From contig NZ_AP029020.1 of assembly GCF_037101375.1 (NCBI RefSeq), positions 62,001-126,000 of the forward strand: a DNA stretch of 64,000 nt, written 5' to 3'. The DNA is from Acidovorax sp. DW039 (GTDB lineage Bacteria; Pseudomonadota; Gammaproteobacteria; Burkholderiales; Burkholderiaceae_C). Positions 8,998 through 17,405 of this stretch are shown here, piece by piece (position 1 is the first letter of the stretch; each line of letters starts with the position of its first letter). The notes beneath the pieces were generated by a model. It had not been told where the DNA came from. It saw nothing but the letters and a program-made list of their open reading frames with translations, and ran no database searches. The translations under genes were made by a program, and so were the position numbers.

Positions 8998-9788
8998 TTC
9001 GCCCGTACTTTGGGGCCAGCGAGACCAGCATGGTCACCCTGTACCGAAAGGTGGCCTTCAGCGTGGGCTACGCGGGCGTATCACCCGCAGGCACTTTGCC
9101 CGGCTTCACGCCACTGCTGCGCGCATGCGCGGCCAGCGCCACCAACACGCCAGCACCCGCGCCTACGCCCAACACCGTGTTCGCACCGGTGACAGACGAC
9201 ATTGAGTCGCTGTCCATCTACGCCACCATCGACAAGCGCCTGTACAAAATGGCCGGGGCACGGGGCAACGCCAAAGTGGTGTGCGATGCCAAGGCCATCC
9301 CCAAGTGGCAATTCGAGTTCACCGGCTCCTTTGTGCCGGTGGAAGACGTAGCCGCCATGCCCGCCGTCAACTACTCGGCGTTTCAGCGGCCGCTGGGCGT
9401 CAACAAGCTCAACACCACGTTCTCGATTGACGGCTACACCGCCGCCGCGAACTCCTTCCAGTTCGACTTCGGCAACCAGGTCGTCAAGCAGGACTTGATG
9501 AACGTGGACACCACCGAAATCACTGGCCGCACCTCCACCGGCAGCGTCACTTTCCGCGACACCGATGTAGCGACCAAAGACTGGCTGGCCATGGCCCGCA
9601 CCAGCGCCAAAGTGCCCCTGCTGCTCAAGCACGGCCAGGCCGCCACCAACACCGTGTCGCTGTCCGTGCCCCTGGCGCAGATCGGCAAGCCCACGTTTTC
9701 TGAGGTGGACGGCATTCACATGATCACCGTGCCTTTCCGCTGCATTCCCTCCAACGCGGGGAATGACGAGTGGTCCATCACCGTCTGA
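8994..9788 (+). CDS. Phage tail tube protein, N-terminally truncated
   Basis: About 264 residues from a GTG at 8994, but the homologous frame is already open upstream (TPIEGDEADQGVIRPYFGAS), so the native start was lost at a deletion joint. The segment IRPYFGAS...VAFSVGYAGV..AGTLPGFTPLLRAC fits tail tube proteins of B3-like siphophages, which form the inner tube around the tape measure. The 3' end looks intact and is followed by the tail chaperone gene, as in related phages. The shortened protein probably cannot assemble. Confidence 0.7.
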   Translation: MIRPYFGASETSMVTLYRKVAFSVGYAGVSPAGTLPGFTPLLRACAASATNTPAPAPTPNTVFAPVTDDIESLSIYATIDKRLYKMAGARGNAKVVCDAKAIPKWQFEFTGSFVPVEDVAAMPAVNYSAFQRPLGVNKLNTTFSIDGYTAAANSFQFDFGNQVVKQDLMNVDTTEITGRTSTGSVTFRDTDVATKDWLAMARTSAKVPLLLKHGQAATNTVSLSVPLAQIGKPTFSEVDGIHMITVPFRCIPSNAGNDEWSITV

Positions 9789-9860
9789 CCGGCGCATTTC
9801 TCGCCGGCGGATAGCCACCCCCACAACCCTTGCAACCCGATTTCAAACAGGAGAACTTTT

Positions 9861-10343
9861 ATGGCCGTCGTCCTCGCATCCGTCGCTTTCTGGGCACCCG
9901 TCATCTACCGCTTGGTGGGTGACGAGGGCGAGCCCACCACCGTCAGCTTCCGCGCCCGCTACAAGCGCCTCAAAACCTCCGAGCGCAAAGACATGGACCG
10001 CCGCCTGGCAGCGGGCCGCATGGACGAACGCGCGCGCGAGCGGCTGCGGGCCCAGCTGCAGCTTTCCCACCTCACTGAAGACGACCGCTACGAAATCCAG
10101 GCACAGCTCGACGCCGTGCCCGCCAACGACAAAGACTTTCTCGACGCCGTGCTGGTGGACTGGGACCTGACCGACCTCACACACAACCGCATTCCCTACA
10201 CGCCCGCCAACCGCGAGGAAGTGGTGGAGGAATGGGACGGCATCGAAGCCGCGCTGGTCACCGCCTACTTTGACGCAGGGCGCAAAGCCCGCCAGGCAGC
10301 GGAGATCGCAAAAAACTCCGCAGCGCCGTCCGCCACAGCCTGA
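9861..10343 (+). CDS. Phage tail assembly chaperone (upstream frame, G-type)
   Basis: 160 residues with an ATG after a clear AGGAG ribosome-binding site. It is rich in charged helices (RARYKRLKTSERKDMDRRLA; a VLVDWDLTD motif in the middle), typical of tail assembly chaperones lying between the tube and tape-measure genes. At its 3' end the heptamer A AAA AAC (10310-10316) lets ribosomes slip by -1 into the next frame, so a longer G-GT fusion is expected, as in lambda and many siphophages. Both products would coat the tape measure during tail building. Confidence 0.8.
   Translation: MAVVLASVAFWAPVIYRLVGDEGEPTTVSFRARYKRLKTSERKDMDRRLAAGRMDERARERLRAQLQLSHLTEDDRYEIQAQLDAVPANDKDFLDAVLVDWDLTDLTHNRIPYTPANREEVVEEWDGIEAALVTAYFDAGRKARQAAEIAKNSAAPSATA
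10310..10316 (+). promoter_or_regulatory. Slippery heptamer A AAA AAC for -1 frameshift
   Basis: In the chaperone frame the codons are GCA AAA AAC. A -1 slip continues as CTC CGC AGC, which is exactly the open frame of the downstream DUF1799-like segment. Position (27 nt before the first stop) and sequence match known phage G/GT sites. Confidence 0.8.
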
Positions 10344-10705
10344 CGCGGCGCGGCGCTGAAAGCCCCCAGGAGGAACAAGCCGAGCTGCGCGAGCAATGGG
10401 CGTTGCTGGGGGCTGATCCAGACCAGGCCATGGCGGCGATGGCCGATGGAGCGCTGGAGCCGGAGCCCGAGGGGGACTTTGAACTCTCCCCCGAGGAGTG
10501 GCAGGGCTGGGAGGTCTTCGACGCCATGTGGACCAACTGGATCGTCGTTGCTGGCTGGGGCGGTGCCTACCGCCAGGGCCTCAACTACACAGCGCTGCCG
10601 ACCGTCATGGACTTCCTGCAGGTCCCCCGCAAAAAGCGCCGCAATGTCTTCTGGATGGTTCGCATCCTCGAAGACGAAGCCAAAAAGCACCTGAACAAGC
10701 CCTAG
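10316..10705 (+). CDS. Tail chaperone -1 frame extension (GT-type, DUF1799-like)
   Basis: This frame is open from the slippery site to 10705 and contributes about 129 residues after the slip. It has no good start of its own; the first usable codon is a TTG at 10403 without a ribosome-binding site. The part EWQGWEVFDAMWTNWIVVAG, then YTALPTVMDFLQV and RRNVFWMVRILEDEA, resembles DUF1799 proteins found between tail chaperone and tape measure genes. The most likely product is a fusion with the 160-residue chaperone; independent expression of a short form is less likely. Confidence 0.7.
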   Translation, partial: LRSAVRHSLTRRGAESPQEEQAELREQWALLGADPDQAMAAMADGALEPEPEGDFELSPEEWQGWEVFDAMWTNWIVVAGWGGAYRQGLNYTALPTVMDFLQVPRKKRRNVFWMVRILEDEAKKHLNKP

Positions 10706-10735
10706 AGCCCACCATCAAAGGAAAGACGCCCGCCC

Positions 10736-11812
10736 ATGTCCAATGAATTCAACGTAGCGGTCAAACTGCAAGCGGACGCCTCGCAGTACACCGCCGAATT
10801 CACCAGGGCCGGGCGCACCGCACAGGCGTTTGCCGCAGAGCTGAATGCGGGCAGCTCTGCAGCGGCCGGGGGGCTGGACAAAGCCACCGCCCAGGCCCAG
10901 CGCTTCGGCGCGGCCACCAGCGCCGCCGCAGGCCAGGCCCAGCAGGGAATTGCAGCCGCTACCAGCGCCAACCAGGCCCTGGACGCTTCCATGGCCAAGG
11001 TCAACAAGACCGCCGCCAGCAACCAGCTCGGCGCATCTCTCAGCGCCGTTACCAAGGAAAGCCAAAGCGCATCGCAGGCGCTGGGCGCTGCTGACCGCCA
11101 GGCTCAGGCGCTGGGCGTCTCCGCCAAACAGACCGCCGCCGCCATGCGCGGTGTGCCCGCACAAATCACCGATATCGTCGTCAGCCTGCAGGGCGGCCAG
11201 GCCCCCATGACGGTGTTGCTGCAGCAAGGCGGCCAGCTGCGCGACATGTTCGGCGGCATCGTTCCCGCCGTGCGCGCACTCGGCTCCACGGCGCTCGGCC
11301 TGGTCAACCCCTTCACACTTGCCGGAGGGGCGGCAGCAGTGCTTGCGCTGGCCTACAAGCAGGGCTCGGCCGAGGCCGACGAGTTCCGCCGCGCCATCGT
11401 CATGTCCGGCAACGCAGCTGGCACCAGCGTAGCCCAGCTCTCCGACATGGCGCGGGCCGTCAGCGCCAACATCGGCACGCAAAGCGAAGCCGCCGCTGTG
11501 CTGGCCCAAATGGCCTCGGGCGGCCGTATCGCGGGCGACAACCTGCAGTACTTCACCGAGGTGGCCATGGGCCTGGAGCGCTACGTGGGCGTTCCCGTCA
11601 AGGCGACCATTGCTGACCTGGAAGAACTGGGCAAAGCCCCGCTGGCCGCCAGCGTCAAGCTCAACGAGCAGTACCGCTACCTGACGGTGGCCGTGTACGA
11701 GCAGATCAAGGCGCTGGATGAACAGGGCCGCAAGGAGGAGGCCGCCGCAGTGGCGCAAAACGCCTACTCGGATTGCACTTTGACGATTGAAGGATTGGAG
11801 ACCAGAGAATGA
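10736..11812 (+). pseudogene. Phage tail tape measure protein, N-terminal third only
   Basis: From the ATG at 10736, about 340 residues match tape measure proteins: an Ala/Gln-rich coiled-coil start ([20 protein letters not shown]), then [19 protein letters not shown] and [15 protein letters not shown], a signature of lambda/HK97-type tape measures. After AAVAQNAY (about 11770) the frame changes character and ends at 11812. The family is usually above 800 residues, so most of the gene was deleted. The short tail after the joint ([11 protein letters not shown]) is probably the end of another tail gene just upstream of the fibre gene. Confidence 0.75.
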
Positions 11813-12950
11813 GCTTTACCCATCACACTGCCTGCAGGCAGCGTGTGGGTCAATGGCTTGGCTCCGACACTGCAAACGGGCAAGAGGCAACGGTGGAAGC
11901 GGCGGTGACGGTAGCTACTACAACACGTCGCGGCCTGGAGGCTCTGGCAGTGGCGGCGGGGGCGGAGGCGGCGCCGGTTACGCGGGGTACGGCAATGGCA
12001 CCGTCTACCAGTCCGGGGGGCTGGGCGGTGGGGTCGGTCTTTTGGGTATTGGAAGCAATGGCACAGGCGGCTCTTCCAACCTTTCGCCGCCCGCCTCTGG
12101 CGGCCACGGGTCCAACTTGGGAAATCCCATCGTCGGCGCGGGTTCTCTGGGATCACCGGGCGGCAATCTGCGTTACCGCAACCGGATTCCTGTTCTGCCC
12201 GGCGAGACGCTCACCATCACCTTGAGTTCAAGCGCGGCACCCAATGCCTCTGGCCAGGGCTCTGGCGCTCGAATCATGTGGGGCGGCGGCCGAAGCTACC
12301 CCGGTAATGCTGGCAACGCTGTACCCACCGGACAAGTGGTCATCACAGGAAACACCAATTGGACTGTGCCCGCTGGCGTGACAACGATCCACGCTGCGGC
12401 CCAAGAGGGCCAAATCGTCGTCAACGGGGTTGTCGTGTTACGAGCGGCCAATGGCGCACGGATCGGCGACGGCGGCGGCGATGGCGGGCAGCCTGGCCGA
12501 GAGGGTGACACCGGCACTGGCGGCGGTGGAGCTGGCGGCTATCTCGGCCCAGGCGGTCAGGGCGGCGCATACACGGAAGGCAGTGCGGGCAACTGGAACG
12601 GCTCTGGCGGCAGTGCAGGACAAGGCGGGGGCGGCGGGGGCGGCGGGTCCGCAAGCCGGGTCAACAAGGGCGCGTTCGGAGGCGGCAACAGCAACTATGA
12701 CTACACCTATGCCGGTCCCGGTGGCGGCGTGGGCATATCAGGCATTGGCGATAGCGGCGGGGGCGGTTTTGGCGACTCCACCGCCAGTTCTGGCGGCGGC
12801 CGAGGATCACCCGATGTTTATGAGGGAGAAATGGGGGGCGGCTCGCCCGGACAGCGCGGCGCAGCTTTGGCCTGGAAGAACAACATCGCGGTAACGCCAG
12901 GCCAGGTGATCAGCGTCAGCGCAATGCGCGCCCGCATCATCTGGGGGCCT
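11809..12950 (+). pseudogene. Glycine-rich phage tail-fibre-like protein, frameshifted and 3'-truncated
   Basis: An ATG at 11809 follows GGAG but soon leaves the coding frame. The segments ITLPAGSVWVNGLAPTLQTG (one frame) and GNGGSGGDGSYYNTSRPGGS (another) show at least two small indels. From about 11890 the frame encodes more than 300 residues of Gly/Ser-rich sequence with two similar modules, each ending in P(G)..I.VS/T....GARI.WG. Such Gly-rich proteins are known as adhesin-like tail fibre tips. The second module stops at ARIIWGP near 12945, where the sequence joins an unrelated gene. Confidence 0.55.
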
Positions 12951-13482
12951 AGGGTATCTAGATGCGATCACAAACCCATCTGGCGTCTCTGATTTGGAGG
13001 CAGAGGGACTATGCATGGCGGCATTGACTCGCCTCTATAAGTGCTTCGGGCACAGTCAATCAAGGAAAGCATATCTACTCGACCCTCAAAAGATTCTCGG
13101 AAATGAACCAGGAGGGATGGACGCATTCAATCACTACAAGGCAGAGCGCAACAAGCATGTAGTTCATGACGAGAATGCGTTCTCACAAGCCTTTATCGGC
13201 GCGGCCATAAATGACGGGACCCACAGCCACAAAGTCGAGAGAGTGATCTCATTGGCGTGTGACATGCAGCTATTTACTGAGGAAAACTGGCGAAACCTGA
13301 GGCTGCTAACCAGCAAGACTTTGGAGTTCGTTATTGCAGAAACGGAACGTCTTTCAGCAGAAGTAAAGGCAGATCTTGAGCAGGAAAGCTACGAGGCTTT
13401 GGCGGCTCGTGAGCCAATCACCTACAAATCCCCTGTTGGGACCAATCCACTCAAACGTAGGGATCAAAGCCATCTCAATTGA
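12951..13482 (+). pseudogene. HEPN-like hypothetical protein, 5' end lost at a deletion joint
   Basis: The coding frame is open from about 12951 (LGYLDAITNPSGVSDLEAEG) to 13482. A TTG at 12994 could start a 162-residue product. The helical protein contains KAERNKHVVHDENAF, an R-N-x4-H pattern like the catalytic motif of HEPN ribonucleases. Codon use is less GC-biased than the tail genes. The frame enters directly from the fibre gene without a start, so the N-terminus has been deleted; residual expression is uncertain. As a gene near the right end of the prophage it is probably accessory cargo. Confidence 0.5.
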
Positions 13483-13574
13483 GCGTTCTCGTCATCGATG
13501 GCTGGGATGCAATTACCTTTCAACTCTTGCAACGGATGGTGATGGGATTTATCACATCCGCTCCTGCTGAGTTT

Positions 13575-13579
13575 TCGCG
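13575..13579. repeat. Right target-site duplication (TCGCG) of the prophage
   Basis: Second copy of the 5-bp duplication. It lies in the receptor N-terminal fragment and pairs with 3714-3718. Confidence 0.75.
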
Positions 13580-13732
13580 CCGTGCTTCAGCTGTGATCGT
13601 TACCGCCGGCAGCGTGAGGGAGGTTTCCGGTGCCTGCGCTGCGGCATGCCCGCACAGCAGTGCAAGGCAGGCCGCAGCCACAGGAAAGAGGGCGGACGGT
13701 GGCGAAGTCTCGCCGGCAACGCGGTAGATCAT
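13580..13732 (-). pseudogene. TonB-dependent receptor, N-terminal part (signal peptide and TonB box)
   Basis: From the ATG at 13732 the frame encodes a signal peptide (hydrophobic LFPVAAACLALLCGHAAAQA) and then SLTLPAVTITAEARRE, a TonB-box/plug start. It then runs into the prophage and stops at 13520. This is the missing 5' end of the receptor at 1745-3718. Its promoter region carries a Fur box and is shared with the divergent AraC-type gene. A truncated, secreted peptide of about 70 residues is the only product left. Confidence 0.88.
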
Positions 13733-13753
13733 GGAAGTCTGTGGAACAGAATA

Positions 13754-13774
13754 AAATGAGAATTGTTCTTATTT
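13754..13774. promoter_or_regulatory. Fur box between receptor and AraC-type regulator
   Basis: A near-palindrome ATGAGAATTGTTCTTAT with AT-rich arms (AAAT...ATTT) matches the Fur operator pattern of inverted GAGAAT-type hexamers. It lies 22 bp upstream of the receptor start and about 60 bp upstream of the regulator start, so it could repress both when iron is plentiful. The following repeats AACGGTTTT and AGCGGTTTT (13792-13820) may bind the AraC-type activator. Confidence 0.75.
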
Positions 13775-13832
13775 GATCGTTGGTGCGCTAACGGTTTTCG
13801 GACACGGTTAGCGGTTTTGAGGAGAAATATCG

Positions 13833-14798
13833 GTGGAACGGTACAGCGGTCAAAACAGCGCGTACGAAGAAGGCGGTGCTATCCCTGTGGGCGCTCACCC
13901 GCTGCTGCCCGAAGTGACGCTGCCTGCCGATTGGGCATGTATGGCACGGGTGCATGAGGTCGCGCAAGGCATCACGCTCACCTGCTGGAGCGGCAACCCG
14001 GCCAGCGATCTGGAGGTCAGCGCTAAGGGGCCGCCGATGTTCTGCATCGGTGTGTTGCTAGAGGGCCGCGCACGCATGTCGCTGGATGGTGGGCCTGTGC
14101 TGGAATTGCGCCCCGGCATGGCGGTGGTACAGACGGCAGCCCGGCCCGCTTCAGGGCGTTTTGCCATGCGCGGTGGTCAATCAAGCCGCATGGTGGACAT
14201 CCGTTTTTCGCACGATGGATTGCAGCGGGCAGGAGGACGGCCGCTGGTGGCATTGCAGGGACGCTTTCTGCACGACTGCAGCCTAACCGATGCGCAGTGG
14301 CTGATGGGTGGGTTTCCCGCCCCGGCCGCCTTGCTGCGCGTGGCCAGCGATATCCTGACCTGCGAGTTCGCAGACGAGACCGTGCGCAAGCTCTACCTGC
14401 AGGCCAAGGCGCTGGAGGCGCTAGCCATCGTGCTGCAGACGGTGGGGCCTGCGGCACCTTCGGCATCGCATGCGCGCGAGAAGGTGCGTCTTCTGCAGGC
14501 CCGCCGACTACTCGACGAGCGCTTTGGCGAGGACTGGACCATTGTCCGCCTGGCCCGTGAGGTGGGACTGGGGGAGAAGAAGCTGCAAGCAGGATTTCGT
14601 GCCATGGCTGGCCGGTCGGTGCACGAGCATCTGCGCGAGGTGCGCCTGGCGGCGGCTGCAGCCTTGCTGGCCGATGGCGTCAGCGTGACCGAGGTGGCGG
14701 CGGCCACAGGTTTTGGCAGTCTGAGCCATTTCAGCAAGGTCTTCCGCGCTGAGCGCGGCGTGCTACCCAGCCAGTGGCGCGATGCACGGCCTATATAG
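13833..14798 (+). CDS. AraC-family regulator, PchR-like
   Basis: 321 residues from a GTG with a strong GAGGAGAAAT ribosome-binding site. The N-terminal half is a cupin-like sensing domain. The C-terminal ~95 residues hold two helix-turn-helix units (IVRLAREVGLGEKKLQAGFR and VTEVAAATGFGSLSHFSKVF, with the typical final P(S)QWR). PchR-type regulators sense imported ferric siderophore and activate the receptor gene. Position divergent to the receptor, with a Fur box between them, supports this. The gene is intact, although its main target is broken by the prophage. Confidence 0.85.
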   Translation: MERYSGQNSAYEEGGAIPVGAHPLLPEVTLPADWACMARVHEVAQGITLTCWSGNPASDLEVSAKGPPMFCIGVLLEGRARMSLDGGPVLELRPGMAVVQTAARPASGRFAMRGGQSSRMVDIRFSHDGLQRAGGRPLVALQGRFLHDCSLTDAQWLMGGFPAPAALLRVASDILTCEFADETVRKLYLQAKALEALAIVLQTVGPAAPSASHAREKVRLLQARRLLDERFGEDWTIVRLAREVGLGEKKLQAGFRAMAGRSVHEHLREVRLAAAAALLADGVSVTEVAAATGFGSLSHFSKVFRAERGVLPSQWRDARPI

Positions 14799-14981
14799 AG
14801 ACACATCCGTAGGTTCAGCCGGAATCGACGTCCGCTGTGGTGACGGTACGTTATTGACCGAATTCTGCCCCAAGGCGAGGGCAGCTGGCGGATCCCGGGA
14901 TGCCCTTGTGGTCCCGCAGCTCTCTGTGGTCCGGAGCCCAGAGCTTAGAAGTCCTAGATAAGCCTAGCGCGCCTTCTCAAC

Positions 14982-15605
14982 TCAAATCTCGGTCTGTTCA
15001 TATAGCTCAAGAGCATCGTCAACCTCAATGCCAAGGTAACGGACAGTTGACTCGATTTTGGAGTGGCCAAGTAGTAGCTGGACCGCACGTAGGTTCTTCG
15101 TTCTGCGGTAGATGAGCGTAGCTTTGGTGCGCCGCATGGAGTGCGTTCCATAATCGGCTGGATCCAAACCGAGCTGCAGCACCCAGCGCTCAAGGATTCG
15201 GGCGTACTGACGCGTCCCGAGATGTGGGGACTTGTGGAGTCGGCTCGGAAAGAGAAAGTCTTCTGATTTCAGCTTGGCGTTCTTGATCCATTGCTGAAGC
15301 GCTTCACGGGTGGTCGCTGTTATCTCGAACTGGACGAGGTGACGCGTTTTGTGCTGCATTACCGTCGCTCGAGATGCGACTTGATCGCCATGGCAAACAT
15401 CGCGGACCTTCAGGGCGACCAAGTCGCATCCGCGCAGCTTGCTGTCAATTCACAAGTTAAAGAGTGCAAGCTCGCGAACCCTGTTCTCCATCTGCAGGCG
15501 CACTCGCAGCGCCCAGATGTCTTTGGGCTTGAAAGGCGCCTTCTGACCAACGATCTTTCCCTTATTCCAAGGCTCGCGATGAACGACGGCTGCAGCGGAT
15601 TCCAT
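14982..15605 (-). pseudogene. Tyrosine-type integrase with an in-frame stop
   Basis: Read from the ATG at 15605 (MESAAAVVHREPWNKGK) the frame is interrupted by TGA at 15450-15452, between ELALFNL and IDSKLRGCDLVALKV, and then continues to 14982. Catalytic features of phage-type recombinases are present: the first Arg in KLRGCD, HSMRRTKA (HxxR), GHSKIESTVRYLGI (GH and the Tyr). With one base changed it would be a complete enzyme of about 207 residues. Restart at an internal codon (146-residue open part) would lack the first Arg region. It may be the former integrase of the neighbouring island. Confidence 0.8.
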
Positions 15606-15789
15606 GATGGTCTCCTATCGAGCGGGGGGAGCAAAACCATGCGTCTTCCAGATGACGTTGTCCATGAGTGACCACTCTGGCTGTGTCGATTTTTGCTATC
15701 CAGCAAAGCGCCGGTTGATGTTCCTCAACGTCTGCTCTCGCTAACACCAGTCGTTCAACGGTTGTGTGTTGAGCGACAGCAACCAGCCA

Positions 15790-15947
15790 AATTCTGTTGA
15801 AAAACTCCCTACCTCCGTCTTGAACGATGTTTTAAGGGGGCCTTACCCCTTACCGAATGGGATGTCGTCGATCCTAGGGCGATTTGTGAGGTTGATTTTT
15901 CTGTCAACTTAGAGTAATCGGTAACTTCCGAGATTTTCAACAGAATT
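15790..15947. repeat. MITE-like element with 14-bp perfect inverted repeats
   Basis: AATTCTGTTGAAAA at 15790-15803 is exactly inverted at 15934-15947. The 158-bp unit has no ORF. The ends resemble the GTTGAAAAA-type termini of some IS families, so it may be a non-autonomous derivative. The wider stretch 15606-16118 holds no gene I can support. Confidence 0.5.
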
Positions 15948-16179
15948 AACCTGAAGCCGTCACGCCGTAGGTCTGTTCTGCAGCGGGTGCCGTCATTGGC
16001 AGTCGCGCGCCGCGTTCACGGTGTCGCGCAGGAAGCGGTCGTCTGCCAAAGTGACGGCCAGCCGGCTTCAATGACCGGATTTGAAGGTGCTGCAGTCGTC
16101 CAGCTCAACAGGTCAAAGTGAATCGCCCCGGGGGTCAGTTCATTTCTGCGGAGGCTCCACACTCTGAGAGGATTGAGCC

Positions 16180-16503
16180 ATGAGCAAGTCGAACAAGTTC
16201 TCACCCGAGGTGCGTGAGCGCGCGGTGAGGATGGTGCAGGAGCACCGTGGGGAGTACCCGTCGCTGTGGGCGGCCATTGAATCAATTGCCCCCAAGATTG
16301 GCTGCGTGCCACAAACCCTGAACGACTGGGTCAAGAAGGCCGAGGTCGACAGCGGCCATCGTGCTGGCATGACCATTTCGGATGCCCAACGAATCAAGGA
16401 ACTGGAGCGTGAGGTCAAGGAATTGCGCCGGGCCAAGGACATCCTGAAGACGGCCAGCGCGTTTTTCGCTCAGGCGGAGCTCGACCGCCGACTCAAGTCG
16501 TGA
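16180..16503 (+). CDS. IS3-family transposase OrfA
   Basis: A 107-residue DNA-binding part with an N-terminal helix-turn-helix ([32 protein letters not shown]) and a C-terminal leucine-rich coiled coil ([16 protein letters not shown]). Its stop overlaps the orfB start (GTGA at 16500-16503), so coupling or a -1 frameshift can give the OrfAB transposase. Confidence 0.9.
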   Translation: MSKSNKFSPEVRERAVRMVQEHRGEYPSLWAAIESIAPKIGCVPQTLNDWVKKAEVDSGHRAGMTISDAQRIKELEREVKELRRAKDILKTASAFFAQAELDRRLKS

Positions 16504-17366
16504 AGGCCTACATCGACCGCTACCGTGCTGACTACGGGGTCGAGCCCATCTGCCGGGTGTTGCAGGTGGCCCCGTCTTGTTACTGGCGCCATGCAGCCCG
16601 GCAACGCAACCCCCAATTGGGCAGTGCACGCGCCCAGCGTGACGAGAGCTTGAAGGCCGACATCCAGCGCGTGTGGCACGCCAATTGGCAGGTCTACGGG
16701 GCGGACAAGGTCTGGCTGCAGATGAACCGCGAGGGCATCGTAGTGGCGCGCTGCACGGTCGAGCGACTGATGCGTGCCATGGGGTTGCAAGGGGCACGCC
16801 GTGGCAAGACGGTGCGCACCACCGTGCCGGACACATCGGCACCGTGCCCGCTGGACCACGTCAAGCGGCACTTCAATGCCAGCCGTCCCAACGAGCTGTG
16901 GGTGTCGGACTTCACTTACGTCTCGACCTGGCAGGGCTGGCTATACGTGGCCTTCGTTGTGGACGTGTATGCACGCCGCATAGTGGGCTGGCGGGTCAGC
17001 CGCAGCATGCAAACAGACTTCGTGCTGGATGCGCTGGAGCAGGCGCTGTATGACCGCCAGCCTACAGCCCATGCCTTGACGCACTACTCCGACAGGGGCA
17101 GTCAGTACGTTTCCATTCGCTACACCGAACGCCTGGACCAAGCAGGTATCAGGCCTTCCGTGGGTAGCCGGGGTGACAGCTACGATAACGCCCTGGCCGA
17201 GACCATCAATGTGCTGTACAAGGCCGAACTGATTCACCGCCGGGGACCTTGGAAGACCAGGCAATCCGTGGAATTGGCCACCCTGCAGTGGGTGCACTGG
17301 TTCAACCATGTCCGACTGCTCACGCCGATTGGGGGCATCCCTCCGGCAGAAGCTGAGGCAAACTAA
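16500..17366 (+). CDS. IS3-family transposase OrfB (DDE integrase)
   Basis: 288 residues with an HTH_21-like start and an rve integrase core: D in [11 protein letters not shown] in [10 protein letters not shown] in [16 protein letters not shown], matching the DD(35)E catalytic triad. Length and order are those of a full IS3 orfB. Nothing suggests inactivation. Confidence 0.92.
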   Translation: MKAYIDRYRADYGVEPICRVLQVAPSCYWRHAARQRNPQLGSARAQRDESLKADIQRVWHANWQVYGADKVWLQMNREGIVVARCTVERLMRAMGLQGARRGKTVRTTVPDTSAPCPLDHVKRHFNASRPNELWVSDFTYVSTWQGWLYVAFVVDVYARRIVGWRVSRSMQTDFVLDALEQALYDRQPTAHALTHYSDRGSQYVSIRYTERLDQAGIRPSVGSRGDSYDNALAETINVLYKAELIHRRGPWKTRQSVELATLQWVHWFNHVRLLTPIGGIPPAEAEAN

Positions 17367-17405
17367 TGGAGGCAACTCGCCGTCAGCGACACCTCGCCAG
17401 AGGCG

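Larger units (their letters stand above)
3719..13574. mobile_element. Defective Mu-like (B3/BcepMu-type) prophage inserted in the TonB receptor gene
   Basis: This is a 9,856-bp insertion with a 5-bp TCGCG duplication at both sides. It carries Mu-type early genes on the minus strand (mor, gp16-like, gam and small ORFs) and siphophage tail genes on the plus strand (tail tube, tail assembly chaperone with a frameshift site, tape measure), with cargo genes at both ends. Transposase A and B, the repressor, lysis genes, terminase, portal and major head genes are absent. At least four joints (near 8.6, 8.95, 11.77 and 12.95 kb) truncate genes, so this is a deletion derivative and not a viable phage. 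The outermost bases are TTTGCC on the left and GAGTTT on the right, not the TG...CA of Mu. CCTGCTG lies just inside each end. Left-end motifs around GTTGCAAC (near 3820) and the right-end GTTGCAAG could be transposase binding sites, but this is a guess. Confidence 0.88.

Noticed and set aside
3723..13569. CCTGCTG direct repeat as attachment core of the prophage
   Set aside because: It would also keep the frame, but would leave an unnatural ENSAGKREQ insertion in the receptor. The TCGCG duplication gives the expected EARREQSLES and the right size for Mu-type insertion.
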